The notes under the pieces: model-generated | Told to the model about the DNA's origin: nothing | Databases searched by the model: none | The model's input: only the letters and a program-made list of their open reading frames with translations | Shown here: in pieces, positions 44,830-57,074 of the stretch | Layout: each line of letters starts with the position of its first letter | Position numbering within the stretch: position 1 is the stretch's first letter | Program-made: the position numbers and the translations under genes | Origin: Riptortus pedestris | Lineage: Eukaryota; Arthropoda; Insecta; Hemiptera; Alydidae | Direction: 5' to 3' | Assembly (NCBI GenBank): GCA_019009955.1 | Contig: CM032230.1 | Location: 104,554,501-104,618,500, forward strand | Length of the DNA: 64,000 nt

Positions 44830-44830
<1 letters not shown>
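44451..44830. other. Unassigned non-coding DNA
   Basis: Nothing recognised. Confidence 0.45.

Positions 44831-44870
<40 letters not shown>
44831..44870. repeat. (TA)20 microsatellite
   Basis: Pure TA tract; flanks show no HINE-like sequence. Confidence 0.9.
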
Positions 44871-44874
<4 letters not shown>

Positions 44875-45639
44875 AATTGTTGGCTACGCATTCATTTAAA
44901 TTTAAAATATATATTATGTATATCTTCCTGTAATTGTGCCCTAAGCGACATATATTCCCGAAGTCTGCCATAATGCATTATTTTTACTATCTACCTTATT
45001 TTCTGACAGACCCTACACCAATCAATGACTTTATTCACATACCCATTTGTAATCTAGTCACACTAACATCACTTCATCTTTCCCTTATAAATAAAATCCT
45101 TAATACGTTAAGCTAATATCACTTGTAGGGACACGGTAAAAAATCATGTTAAAACATTTGTTTAAAAATGTCTTATGCAGCTCCAAATTCAGAAGTTTTT
45201 GTGAGGAAGAAGATATTCTTTATCGAGGAGGTACCCGGGAATTTATCTATCGTTTCAAGTTATATTTAGGAGGATCGACTTTCAAATAAAAAGGTTAGAA
45301 AATCATCAATTAATTAGAAAATCACCTTTTAAAAATCATTCTGTTTTGTTACATAAAGTGGGTGTCTAAAATTAAAAAAGTTATCCTTACTCCTTTTCGA
45401 TGAATGACTGACCAATATAAAGTATATCTCAAAAATAGGATACATTTTAGATTAAAGAATGAAAATACTTCATTAATAATTCAAATTTATGTAAATATAC
45501 TCGTAGCATATTCTGAATGCAAATTAGGCGGTACACATAGCAGATCTTTTTTTCTTCCCTTATTCTTAAACTCAAATTTTAATGTAATTAACAAAGAAGA
45601 GGTAATTGCTTTATAAAATTCTTGTGAGGGCATGAACTG
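44871..45639. other. Unassigned AT-rich non-coding DNA
   Basis: Nothing recognised. Confidence 0.45.
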
Positions 45640-46195
45640 TGTGTGCGCTCTTAGATTTCCTTTCCCCTTTATCCTTGAACATTTTCCAACTGCAAAGACA
45701 AATTGACACTCGGTCGTTCCCCCTGACTTGATGTCAGCAAGGGGAATATGGGCTCTGACATGTGTAGAGCCGGCCATAAAGGAGTTTGCTACATTGTTCG
45801 AGAGACGAGAAGGGGAGGAGGGTGTCTCCGAAAGCCTATAAAGTTTGAGCAGAAAGTGTACACAAAGGAGTTTGAGAGAAAAAGAGGGGGTCCGTGTGTT
45901 TCCTGATCTATATTTCATGGTCGAGCATCTATGGGCTGAGTTCTGACCCGCGTCTCGCTCAATGCTTCAGGGGCAATGGGTCGAAACGATGTCCCTCCTT
46001 ATTTTATATCTCCTTTCTCTGCATTATCCCTTTGTGCACATCCCGCCGGAGGGAGGACCTTGGTTCTTCATTCCAGTCATTTCCCATTATTTACTGTTGG
46101 ATTATGCATTAATGGCGAAATTATGCGAAAAGGGGTCTTCACGATGCCAAAATGCTAAAATCTGTCAAGCATATAAAGAAAAGGCAGTCACATGA
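45640..46195. other. GC-balanced island, possible regulatory element
   Basis: Contains TGATGTCAGCAAGGGG, GAGCCGGCCATAAAGGAG and CATCCCGCCGGAGGGAGG. Several 60-143 codon frames overlap on both strands, as expected when composition rises; none resembles a known protein. Confidence 0.25.
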
Positions 46196-46736
46196 TATAT
46201 AGTCGGACATAGATCAGTAGCTTACAATTTGTTTTTTAAACTCTTTTTTACTGTATATTTCTAAGCCTTGGAAAAAACTACTGAAATTCAGAGAGCTCAA
46301 ATATTTATAGTAACAGTAATCCTTTGAAAATATTCTTCTTCATTGTCATGTTTATTATTTATAAATTCAACTATTAACCACGGCATCATGAATTAAATGA
46401 CCTATATTTATACTAACCTTGGGTTTTCCTTGAGTTATGGATTTAGTGGAGAATAAAATTGTTTTCTTTTTGTGTTGAGCAGTTTATTTATATACCGTCC
46501 GTTCTAATTTAGCTGTGGTGAAAGAGTCTTCCTGGATCTGGTGATGGCGAAGGGCTTTTAAGGCTATCAACTGCTGATAAGAAACGGCACATACTCCACT
46601 CATTCTGGGATCACTTCAGATCCCTTTGGAACTTACTGGCTTCACTACATCGACAGGACTTTAGGACTTCGACAACATAGGAACACCCACAACAATGATT
46701 TATTTTGTACTTGTGCGACTTTATGGGTCATATTTT
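46196..46736. other. Unassigned AT-rich non-coding DNA
   Basis: Nothing recognised. Confidence 0.45.
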
Positions 46737-47336
46737 TAGCAGCCTTAAGGGAAATCAGCTATTGAGGTTGTACTCATGACGGAATTTTCGAAATTTTTCA
46801 TCAAATGTCCATCAATCCTACCTAGTAGATGACGAAAATGAGGTCCGTTCAAAACTGTATATATATGTCTGTTACAGCTCTAGCGGTCACAATTTTTGTT
46901 TGATCGTTACCAAACTCGATATTTAGTCGTTTTATGTAAAAAGAACGATCAAGTTCGTTAACGGCTGAAATCTGGCCAGTGGAGGGGGGGAGTTTAGAGG
47001 GGAGGATTTTCGAAAATTCGAAATATCTCCATTACTATACGTCGGATCGAAAAATTGTACAGAATCAATCTTATTACAAATTAAATTTACCATAAATATT
47101 GTTATATAAATTTATTCTCTATCTTGAATATTAACCAAGATATTTGCATTTTTATTAAATCTGAGGATTTTTATTAGATATTTGCATTTTTATTAGATCT
47201 AACGGACGAAGTGACTTTCCCGCCAAAAGCTAGTTCGGCCGTTTCATTCACTGCTCGGCTCTCGTGAAATTTCTCTATTTTAAAACTTCACGTGGGAAAT
47301 CTGCTGAGTTTACGCAGCCCCTGCTTGACGGACTTT
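46737..47336 (-). mobile_element. HINE-like element, variant A, near complete
   Basis: Shortened palindrome (AGCAGCCTTAAGGGAAATC), 3' arm, tiny TA tract, body, a 35-base internal duplication around ATATTTGCATTTTTATTA, the variant A module, and the end CCCCTGCTTGACGGACTTTTT. Confidence 0.88.
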
Positions 47337-47400
47337 TTGGTTTTAACCGTGGAGGTATTTCCAAAGCTTGAAATTATTAACTATTTTCTATGTTGAATAT

Positions 47401-47545
47401 CCTTAGTGATGACCACTGTTGGAGATATCCTTATGTGATGTCGTTATCAGTGACTTAGGTTGAAATAAAACTATTTCAGCTTGCCAACGTTTCGGTGCAA
47501 TTTATTACCTTTGTCAAGGTGAACTGAATGGTGTACAAGATTTAA
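47401..47545. mobile_element. Partial copy of the 12.6-kb foldback repeat
   Basis: TGTTGGAGATATCCTTATG, GAAATAAAACTATTTCAGC, AACGTTTCGGTGCAATTTA match the left part of 12543-12790; the opposite arm is missing. Confidence 0.55.
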
Positions 47546-47811
47546 ATACTGCTCTCAATTGCTTAACCACCCACATCACGTAAGGTTATTTTTCATTTTG
47601 CTTCGATATTTTAGCGCTGATAGCACAGGTTTTATCGTTTTCCTGGACTTTAGTGTGAATGAAGTGTGGTCAACATATGTTCAGTGCACTAGTGAAATAC
47701 GAACATTCTATGAAAGGATGTATTCTTAATAGGGAGCAGTTTTTTTTGCTAGATTAAGGTCGCCTTGTCAGGAGTAGCACCTGTGAGTCGATCATATATT
47801 TGACCATTGTT
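47546..47811. other. Unassigned non-coding DNA
   Basis: Nothing recognised. Confidence 0.45.
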
Positions 47812-47933
47812 TTAGCAGATTTCCCTTGAGGTAAATCAGCTATTGAGGTCGTACTTATGACGCGATTTTCGAAAAATTTCTTCAAATGCCCATCGATCCT
47901 ACCCAGGAGATGACGAAAATGAGGTCCGTTCAA

Positions 47934-47995
<62 letters not shown>

Positions 47996-48514
47996 GTGTG
48001 TCTATTAACGCTCTAGCGGCCGCAATTTTTGTTTGATCGTTACGAAACTCGCCGACTTAACCGTTTTATGTAAAAAGTTATCTTGAATATTAACCGAGAT
48101 AGGTGTATATTTATGAAGTCTGTATGACATGTGGTCGGGTATTGTTCTGAGAAGTTCGGCCGTTTCCGTAGCTGTTCGGCTCTGGTGGAAGCTTCTTCTA
48201 ATCTTATCTGTCGTTTCTAACCTTACCTTACCTTCCATACTTTGTGAGATTTATGCAAATACGTTCTGTTAATCCGACCCCCCTCCTTCTTTAGTTTTCG
48301 GACTACTAAAATTTGAGTTATTAAAATATAAATTATTCTTACAAATTCAGAAGCCGTTTCAGTTGGGAATTTATTAAAATTAACTGAAAGATTTCTCATT
48401 ACCGTTTGTATTTACTCACGGTGGTATTGTGTTACCAGTATGCAGATTTCTTTATTTTAAAACTTCACGTGGGAAATCTGCTTAGTTTACGCAGCCCCTG
48501 GGAGATGGACTTTT
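47812..48514 (-). mobile_element. HINE-like element, variant C
   Basis: Palindrome with changes (CCCTTGAGGTAAATC), intact 3' arm, (TA)n at about 47939-47993, a body lacking the poly-G segment, variant C module (CTTCTTCTAATCTTATC, ACTTTGTGAGATTTATGC, GGACTACTAAAATTTG), end CCCCTGGGAGATGGACTTTT. Confidence 0.88.
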
Positions 48515-50323
48515 CTCATTTTACTGAGAGCTACTTGTTGCCTGTGCGATAAGGTTTGAGCGAATGAAAGGAAGTTTTTGCCTCTATTATAAAAGCCCTT
48601 CAAGTTGAATAACTATAATGTTTTGTTTGATGAAGTCGTAACTAGAAACAAGGTGTTGGGTTGCGTGATGAAGGTTGTAGAGAGGGTAAGATGGCAGCAT
48701 GCCCCCGGAATATTCAACCCAGAGAGCCTCGCGGATCCTTAACTCCAAGGATTAGGAACCAAATTAACATAGGATTACCGCTTTAAGGGGCTTACAACAT
48801 TAACACTTTTCTGATGAGATAATTCATAATTAATTTGATAAGTGGATAGGTGCGCGCTGCACGAACCCGGCTTGCAAAGCCTTTAATCCTTTGAAGTATT
48901 TAGCTGTTGAGCTTGAAACTTGCGGTAGCCACCCCATTTACTTCGGCTCATATGCACGGTGGTATTCATTATTACTTTCCAAGGATTTAGTCAATTTTAG
49001 GAGGAATTGTATATCCGCTAAAATATCATATAATAATAGAATAATGTATCTCACTGAATATAAGTGTAAAATCCATTATTTTCCCTTACATTTCACTAAA
49101 TTTAACTGACTAAATCCATTGATTACAGTTATTTTCATGAGGAAAACTTGAATTATAATCAGTAGAGTTTCAGATGAGAGATTATTTTATATAGTAGCAT
49201 TAGTTTATTGTGGCTTAAATTTTCAACATCAGTGATAAACGAAAATAATAGAGGAATGAGCAAATTATCTGTAAAATAATAATGAAATAAACTTGTAATG
49301 TCAACGTGATGAAATAAGACAAATAACCTGTGTTTCCAATTAACAAATTGATTAAACAGATTTTTTTTTATCGCGCGTAATGTATATGTAATGTATATGG
49401 ATAAATCAAAAATGAAAAGTATTTACTGTGGTCCAGGTAGGTTAGGTCCAGGCTGTTGAGTGAAACAGTAATTTATTCCCTTATGTTGTAATATTTAACT
49501 TTTTTTTTCATTTTAAAATAAAAATAACTTGCTAACTCTATTTACTTTTAGAATCGCCATCGAATGCCGGAATTATGAAAATTCCAGATATATACATTCA
49601 TTTAAGACAATGAATTTAACACATATTGCGCTAAGCCAGTTTTCTCTAAAAGGTTTAATTTAAAAGTGGGGAGAGGGAAATGAAAGGATCTAAATTAGGG
49701 TTATAAATGAGTCGCCCCGCACCGAGTTCTGTGTTAATTATTTCTTTTTTAAATAATTAAATTTTCACAGACATGATTCGTTGATATTTCTTTTTCTTGC
49801 GTTTACTTACATAATGTGGAAGATCTGAAAACAGAATCAGCTGTTTTTTTTTTCTAGGATCAAAAGAATATGTCAATAGCAGATGTCCCTTAACATTTTC
49901 CTTTTGATGAATAGGGAAAACGTATGATATACTGAATTTCTGAATAATACCTTTAAAAATATGATCGAAGAGACAAGGGAAACAATATTTCTATTGGCAA
50001 TTAAAATATACACTTGACACAAAGTAGTTATAGTGATATATGGTTTTGTTTAAAGGTCGGGTACCTTTTAAGTTTAGGTCGAAAGACTATTCAGTTCTTC
50101 ACAATATAGAATTCTTACAAAAAAAAAAAAAAAAAAAGAAAAAAAAATGGACGATATTATAATTAAGGGGGGGGGGTGGAGGAAAAACGACAGACATATC
50201 GATCATGGCTTTTGTTAGGTAGAGACAGAACAGCCTAGTCCAAACACATGTGGACTATAGCTAAGAAATGCAATTAAAGTTGAAACGCTAAGGTAGTGTC
50301 TTAAAGCTGACCCCATGTGAATG
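48515..50323. other. Unassigned non-coding DNA
   Basis: Moderately GC-balanced at 48650-48900, otherwise AT-rich. An orphan HINE-like end (AATAGCAGATGTCCCTTAAC) lies near 49876 and an interrupted poly-A near 50120. No gene recognised. Confidence 0.45.
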
Positions 50324-50922
50324 AAAGTCCGTCACGCAGTGGCTGCGTAAACTAATCGGCTTTCCCTTGTGCTTTATCTCAAAAAATAAAAGTTCAATAA
50401 AAACTGTATTTAGGCTTCAAATACAATGCTTCATGATAACATCTTATTGTTGATATGGCATAAGTAGGAGTTGGGGTTTACTGAAGGCCGTAAACTAAAA
50501 TATGGAAATATCTCGGTTAATATTCATTAAAGAGAAAACAACATTTATATGACATTATATTTGCAATGAGATTGGTTCTATACAATTTTTCGTTCCGACA
50601 CATAAAAACGGAGATATTTCAAATTTTCCTTATTCCCAAACTCCCCCTCCCCTTTGTTTTATTTCAGCCATTAACAAACTTGATCTTCCTTTTTACAAAA
50701 AAACATTTAAATATCGAGTTTGGTAACAATCAAACAAAAATTGCAGCCGCTACAGCGTTAACAGTAAAATATATATACACGCACACACATATATATAGTT
50801 TTGAGCGGACCTTATTTTCGTCATCTTTTGGCTAGGATTGATGGACATCTGTGGAAACTTGCCGAAAACCGCGTCATAATCACGACCTCAATAGCTGAGT
50901 TCCCTTAAAGAAAATCTGGGTA
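50324..50922 (+). mobile_element. HINE-like element, variant B
   Basis: Start GAAAGTCCGTCACGCAGTGG, variant B module, body. The microsatellite is replaced by a mixed TA/CA tract (about 50768-50797). Diverged 3' arm and eroded palindrome (TTCCCTTAAAGAAAATC). Confidence 0.85.
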
Positions 50923-51302
50923 AAATATATCCCACACAATGGCTTTTCCTTGGTTTTCTTGCATCTTTGGGTGCATGAGCCTCCATTCTTCTTAGCAATT
51001 TACATCAATGATTTTTTTTTTTTTTTTGTCCTCGTTTAAAATCTTCAAACGTGTAGGTAAAAAAAGGCCTAAATAGATAAAGAAATCTTGATTATTTTGA
51101 CAAAGTAGTCTGTTATCAACGGAAGTTCGACTAGGAAAAATTATCCATGACACTGATGGATGAGTATATATCGTATTTATCAGGTTCTCTCGATATTTGA
51201 ATGTTCTCATAATGGACTAATATGTTTATTTCAGGACAGCCACTTTTCAAACATCTGTGATGGATTATGAACTTCAATTTGACAACTGCATACACACAGA
51301 CA

Positions 51303-51303
<1 letters not shown>
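50923..51303. other. Unassigned AT-rich non-coding DNA
   Basis: Poly-T tract at about 51010-51027. Nothing else recognised. Confidence 0.45.

Positions 51304-51342
<39 letters not shown>
51304..51342. repeat. (CA)n microsatellite
   Basis: About 19 CA units. Confidence 0.95.
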
Positions 51343-51345
<3 letters not shown>

Positions 51346-52700
51346 GCATGCTCAAAAATTGAGGAAATCCTTGCACCAAATCAAGTGAGTCTATTGATTC
51401 GTCATGGGCCTTTGATATCAGGACTGGAATTAATAATTTTTGAAATTATTTTTCCCTCATATACTAATTAGGTATTTTCCGAAAATGTCTGTTTATTTTA
51501 ATTAATTTATATTAATTACTACGCCTGAGGGACAGGGCAAATTGAATGTTAATTATGAACTCTGTTAATGAGTAAGAAGCCTTGTGGTTCTGCGGCTGAT
51601 TATGTCAAACATAAAGGGAATTTGACTCGGAATTGTTGGAATTGGGTTAATGAACTGACTAATTCCACAAGGGGTTCCATTTGACTGCTGTGAGTAACAT
51701 TTAATTTAAACACTGACGTTATTTTACTACCGCAAAACTCAGTTCGTTATTAGTTCTGAAATTCTAGAAGACCTTCTATAAATGTCATTAAATCTGAGTG
51801 GGGAAGTAGGAGAAAGGAAGACGCCCTAAAAAGCTTGGACGGTGGAAGAAATGACGCCCGAATGAATTTATAAAAATACGACGTCGCAAGGAAAGAGTTA
51901 CAAAAAAAAATGAAATAAAAAGTATACTGAATATTCGGTAAAGCGCTGAGAATTCTGAAGGACCAGAAATAATTATGTTTGTTCTGGTAGAACGGCTGTG
52001 AGGGCCCTAAAGATCAAAGGCTTTGGAGGGGTAAGCCCGACTTATTACTGAAGTTATACCATCCCCTTTCAAAATCCTAAACCAGCCCTACTTCATTTCA
52101 TCCTCAGCTTAAAACCATAATCACCAGTTTGTTATATCTAACTTCCCAACAGTCCGTCCGGCAGCCATACCACTCTCCCGTTACAGTCGGCAAAACTTTT
52201 CAAACAGTGAAAAACTGTTCACGAAACGAGTTTCAATTTCCACGTATGTTTCTCTCGTTCATTTTAATCAACATTTCTTTGTAATGGCTGAGGCTAATAT
52301 GTATGAACTGTTGGTCGTATTGTTTTTTTTTTTTTGCATTGTTCTGTATACTAAGCGTTTTTATATACTGTTTTGAGACCATATGTTGTACATCATGCAA
52401 CCTGTTTGAATCAAAAAGTCATGAGACGTATAATAAATATCATGGATAAGTACACCCAAAAAGAAGTTTTATATCATTACAACTTATTTATGTAATTCCA
52501 ATGTTGCCATCCCGATTTCATCACGCTTTAGTTGAATCCCTGAATCGATAGAAAATTATTGGCTTCAAAAAATAAATTGATTGTGGGACTAAGCTTAGCA
52601 ATATCCTACCTGTGAATACCTAAGCTTAGCAATACCTTTTCATGAAAGAATATTTTTCAGCTGTTTTGAGCTCATCGCATTTTTGACCTCACAGTATTTT
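51343..52700. other. Repeat-poor non-coding DNA
   Basis: Contains several TAAT/ATTA words around 51480-51720, as homeodomain targets do, and a small tandem TGACCTCACA at its right end. No gene recognised. Confidence 0.35.
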
Positions 52701-53116
52701 TGACCTCACAATTTACAAAAAAATTATACCACCTTTATTAACATGTGCATGCCCAGTCTGGCTGGGCATCAGCAACATACACAAAAACAAACTACAGTCC
52801 TTCCAGAGCAAAGTACTTCGGATAGCAGCAAATGCTTCCTGGTTTGTTAGGAGCAGCCAAACCCACAGGGAATTGGAGGTTGCTCCTATTTCAGTTCACT
52901 TTCAACAACTTGTGAGGAAATATCATGGCAGCCTTCCGATGTCAAGTGGAGTCACTCATTACAATTTAGGTGCAACTACTGAAGGACGACTACGTCCGAG
53001 GTTGTACCAAAATATCTTAATTTTGTAAAAAAAAAAATGGAACAATTTGTGTATAATACCTTTGTTGTATTGGGTCAAAATAAAAAGTTTTCTTTCTTTC
53101 TTTCTGACCTCACAAT
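52701..53116 (+). mobile_element. 5'-truncated Jockey-type LINE with 12-bp target duplication
   Basis: TGACCTCACAAT at 52701-52712 is repeated exactly at 53105-53116. Between them lie the last codons of a LINE polyprotein, a short 3' UTR with A-run, and a (TTTC)n end. This is a textbook dead-on-arrival insertion of 392 bases. Confidence 0.85.
52714..53028 (+). pseudogene. Jockey-type reverse transcriptase polyprotein, C-terminal 104 codons
   Basis: Read from the insertion edge without a stop until TAA at 53026-53028. It begins YKKIIPPLLTCACPVW, matching the Y...IRP.LTYGCPVW segment of Jockey-clade polyproteins. Then come LQSFQSKVLRIAANASWFVR (usual LQ..QNK.LR...NAPWFVR), a region of HRELEVAPISVHFQQL type, and a basic end (EGRLRPRLYQ). 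The catalytic domain and start are missing because of 5' truncation, but the remaining frame has no lesion, so the insertion is probably rather young. Confidence 0.8.
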
Positions 53117-53287
53117 AAGAGAAAACCTCAAATTCTTGGAACTATGAAAATGAATGGGCCAAAAATAGTCTGTTGATATCATGCCCTTAGTTTTTGTGTG
53201 TAGAGTGTCCGGTTTGGTTTCTTTTTCCAATAACGGATGATAGAACTTCTAAGAACCGACGATAGAACCACTCGAACGCCACTGTTC
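53117..53287. other. Unassigned non-coding DNA
   Basis: Nothing recognised. Confidence 0.4.
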
Positions 53288-53756
53288 CTGTCGTTCGCAA
53301 TTTTTGTTTGATCGTGCCAAACTCGATATTTAAGCGTTTTATTTAAAAAGAAAGATCAACTTCGTTTTATGGCTGAAATCGGACCAGTAGGAGGGGGGTT
53401 TAGTGAGGGGATTTCCGAAAGTCAAAATATCTCCTTTACTATACGTCGGATCGAAAAATTGTATAGAACCAATCCTATTGCAAATATAATGTTCTGTAAA
53501 TGTTGTATGTGCGTATTTTCACTATCTTGATTATTAACCGTGATATTTTCATTTTATAATTTTTGGTCGTCAGTAAACTCCCACTTCTACTCGTGTCATG
53601 TTAACGATAAGCTGCTATGTTATGAAGCACATTATTTGAAGCATAAATACTAAATATTGTTCTCAATGAACTTTTACTTTTTTTAAGTAAATGAAGGTAC
53701 GTAGCACTCGTGGAAATTTTGCTTAGTTTACTCAGCCCTTCGTGGCAGACTTTTTA
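53288..53756 (-). mobile_element. HINE-like element, variant B, 3' half missing
   Basis: Starts TTCGCAATTTTTGTTTGATC, body, variant B module (AAACTCCCACTTCTACTCGTG, AAATACTAAATATTGTTC). End decayed (CAGCCCTTCGTGGCAGACTTTTT). The palindrome, 3' arm and microsatellite are absent. Confidence 0.85.
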
Positions 53757-53839
53757 ATTTAAAGAGTGAAAACTAATATTTACTTCATCGAAACAGGTTG
53801 TGTATAGGAAAATCAATGTTAAACCACATTATGCTGTTG

Positions 53840-54240
53840 CTAAAAATGCTCATCGTCTTGAGGAATATCAACAAACGTTGTGAGCATATGCTGTAGGTAC
53901 CCGCTATCTAAACCCCCCCCCCAGTTCGTCCAAACAACCCCCAAGGCAGAACTGTCATGAGGCAGCCAAATCCCCAGACAACATGCCCCCACTGTGTTCC
54001 TCAGTTGGATTGCGCCTGTCATTTCCTTTCGTTTGTTCCCTTTCCTATATTGGCCCCCGGGGCGGTCAACCCGATGGGGTTGGGGCAAAGCAAGATCGAT
54101 TTAGACAACATCAGAGTCTCCGTCCATTCAATCAGAGTGGATGTTGGCTGACGGTGTATTGACGGTGGGTCATCCCCCTGCAGTTGAACATGCAATGCAT
54201 TTATAGATTGCTTTGACTTGGGCGTGTTGTACTTCAATCA
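53840..54240. other. GC-rich island, possible regulatory element
   Basis: Runs of C (CCCCCCCCCAGTTC), TTGGCCCCCGGGGCGGTC and GGTGGGTCATCCCCCTGC in an otherwise AT-rich region. Three overlapping 64-82 codon frames have no recognisable family. Confidence 0.25.
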
Positions 54241-54901
54241 TAGTGACGTGCACATTTCCCGTATGATTTCATTGATTTGTAGAGCATTCAAACCTATTTT
54301 TATATCTAATTTTAGATTTAATGTTTAGCTAACCCCCTCTTTCCTAATGATTTATTTGCTATCTGAAATTAAATACTATTTATCTGTGTCAGCCAGAAGA
54401 ATCCGAGAATTAGTCTCATTTTCCATGTTCACCTGTAAAATATGAAATGAATAAATATTAAACTGGTTCCGGTGAAATGACCACGTAAAATCAGAATCAT
54501 CCCCTCCCCACCGCACTGTCGCCCCATACCCTCCCCCAACACATATCAGATTAATCTCAGAGATTCAAGGGCATTTTAATATTTTTTTTTAAATGGTCGA
54601 CTCAAACTACCCTTAAAATTATTGAATTATGCTGTTATTGCTCTATTAGATGTCCACTATGCAATCACTTCAGCTGATTTTGAAAGGTACTCCCTTATAC
54701 TTCATCCAGATGGCTACTGCTATTAGCAATTTTCATGTTCCTAATAATCGAACATATGTAAATCGATAATCACCTGAAGTACTATTCACCTTGGCCGAGT
54801 GTATCATTATTGATACTTTAGGGATTATTTCCCTCCATATATTTCAATTTTGCTTTGACCAGTGATCCTATTATAGATAAATAAGAAAGTTGTAACATAA
54901 T
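54241..54901. other. Unassigned non-coding DNA
   Basis: Nothing recognised. A segment at 54815-54850 (TATTGATACTTTAGGGATTA, TTTCCCTCCATATATTTC) is echoed at 55225-55262 at the end of the LINE relic. Confidence 0.4.
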
Positions 54902-55265
54902 CGATGACGCAGGGTCAACGAGATACGCGAACATCATTGCCTTCAAGGAGAATTGTAAATTTGCCTACATCCTGGACCCAACGATAAGGTACGAGAGCAA
55001 CGACCCTGATCAAGTGGAGAAGATCCACCAGGAAAAGAAAAATATTTACGAGAAATGTACTAAATTTTACTCGGAAAAATTCAGGGAATCATTTGGGGAG
55101 CGGGATTTTCTGGTGAAAGGCTTGTGGTTCGGTGCCCGAGGAACGGTCCCTAAACGTACCCAGACATTTTTTGACGAGGCGGGAATAGACAAGAAGGTTC
55201 TGCAAACCTTGGTCGAGGGTATCAATATTGATAATTTAGGGATTATTTCCCACCATATATTTTAA
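54902..55265 (+). pseudogene. Endonuclease-domain (R2-type) LINE, C-terminal relic
   Basis: 54902-54961 encodes RYANIIAFKENCKF. A single extra T shifts the frame, which then continues from 54963 as AYILDPTIRYESNDPDQ, EKKNIYEKC and GLWFGARGTVPKRT. The last segment runs to TAA at 55263. This order (R.DI.AF..., ..ILDPT.R.E, EKK.IYEPC, LWFGARGTIP) is that of the restriction-like endonuclease and C-terminus of R2-type non-LTR retrotransposons. The upstream reverse transcriptase is absent. It differs clearly from the relic at 12906. Confidence 0.75.
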
Positions 55266-56189
55266 TTTTATATTTAGTGACCTTATTATAGATCGACGGA
55301 TCATGTTAGTACAATACGATGTTTCTAATTTTTATCCTGTGACATTCACCTTTTAGGTTCCTGACTGTGTTTATTTTAGTTATTGAGCTGACTAAATTCA
55401 ATATGTATTGTTTTACTGTTGTCCTAGGGATTGACTTAAGTTGCTGTGTGCTTCAGCATCTCAATGTAATTGAGCAGCCCCACAAACTGTATAAACATTT
55501 GTACAATAAAGTGGTTCTCTGTTTCCCCCAAATATCGGTTGCCGCGATCTATAGATATCTTAATTATTAATGTAGACAGTTATTTCTAACCCGCCCCTCC
55601 CTCTTAAAATTATATGGTTCTGATCTTCTTGGTATATTAGATTTCCTGAAAGCCTATCACCACATAATACTTTATCAATGTCGGGATTGTTATTATCGAA
55701 TTCCATTATCCTAGTAATTTGGGCGTTTTGCCGAACACTGTTAATATTCTGTTTCTTTGTTTCTACAGGAGGTCTGGTTGTTATCGACATGATTATTCCA
55801 TTAATGTGGATACCATACTACAAATTTAGTCTGCAACCTTCTGGAATTTTCCATAATTACTTTGTTTTTTAAAAATAATTGTTCTTTTTGTAGATATATA
55901 AAAATACAACTTACAAGGTCCTAGAAAAAAGCGAGTGGAGTTACCGGTTTAAAGGGAGAGGCGTTGGAGTGGAATCTTGACTTTGATATATCCCGCCAGT
56001 CAATCTAACGAAGCCTAAGTCTTCTTTTACTCTATTCCACTTTCAAACTGTTCACGGTGCCAAATTGTGGGCGAATGCACAATTTGACGATGTAAGCAAA
56101 CTCGCGTTGTTAATGGAGTTGTTTGTTTAGACAACTATTGTATCTGTTTTTATTCTTTAAGTCTATAAACAATTCTATAACTGAGCGAA
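55266..56189. other. Unassigned non-coding DNA
   Basis: Nothing recognised. Confidence 0.45.
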
Positions 56190-56335
56190 GCTACTAGTTA
56201 TTCAGGTATATCCCTAAACATTGAGTTGGGAAATGTAAAAATACTGTTCATAGTAAAGGCTTGCCAAAAAAATACCATCATAATTCCGACCCTAATGATT
56301 TCCCGAGCAACGCCGGGAATGTTAGATAATCTGAG
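56190..56335 (+). mobile_element. Helitron 3' end, diverged
   Basis: CCCTAAACATTGAG, GGCTTGCCAAAAAAATACC, then the imperfect hairpin CCCGAGCAACGCCGGGA and ATAATCTGAGCTAA, corresponding to 36690-36807. The CTAG end has become CTAA. Confidence 0.6.
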
Positions 56336-56374
56336 CTAAATTATATATGCTACTGTCTTAATAATATCGAGGAA

Positions 56375-56512
56375 TCCAGATTAGACAAGTGAGTTAAAGC
56401 GTTGGCCTTAACCTCACATGGCAAACCTAAAGTGGTGAGTTCGAGTTCCGCCAGGGTAATAAGAATTTTTTTAGTGACGGACTCTTTAAATAAAATGAGC
56501 CATGGGCAAGAA
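56375..56512 (+). mobile_element. tRNA-headed SINE, tail missing
   Basis: Box-A-like region TTAAAGCGTTGGCCTTAACC, clear box B GAGTTCGAGTTCC (56437-56449), then body GTAATAAGAATTTTTTTAG and ACTCTTTAAATAAA. Ends before the conserved tail. Confidence 0.65.
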
Positions 56513-57074
56513 CTAAACTGATTGATTCTGTATATGCAGAAGTTTTATTATTTAATACAAAAATGTTGGTAATACCTTTCGTAAAGCACCTGTAGAAGGC
56601 AAATCTATCATTTTTTGATTATATTAGCAACAGCTAGAAGTACCAAAATTCTTACCATTAAACTACAAACAAAGATGTTGCTTACAATTTGGACCACACA
56701 TTCAGTGGGGCATAAATAGTTTTAGCAGTTTTCTCCCAAACTGGGGAAATGAAATGAAATTAACAAATTTCATGTAAAACTAATTGTTCAGTTAGTTAAT
56801 GTCCAAAATCAGATTAGAAGGATTGGGGTTTAGAGTAGTCTTAAAACTCTCAACCTCAAATATCATCAGTCTTAATGCAAAAATTATTATTGTTTTGACT
56901 CTGTCCCTTTCCAATTTGATTAAAACAACAAAAGGTCATTTGGCAATAAAACCACACATCTCTTCTTCAACGCATTTATTCATCCTCTCTACATGTTTTA
57001 CACTTCATGTGGATCCATTTCAGGAGATTTCAATACTACCTAACACATACCTACACAACCGCATATATTTTAGG
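56513..57074. other. Unassigned AT-rich non-coding DNA
   Basis: A doubtful HINE-like trace near 56790-56840 (TTAGTTAATGTCCAAAATCAG, GGGGTTTAGAG). Otherwise nothing. Confidence 0.35.

Noticed and set aside
45487..45918. 143-codon frame on the minus strand
   Set aside because: No recognisable family or splice context, and several other frames overlap it; most likely a by-product of raised GC content.
53840..54237. Overlapping 64-82 codon frames on both strands
   Set aside because: No recognisable protein; composition effect.
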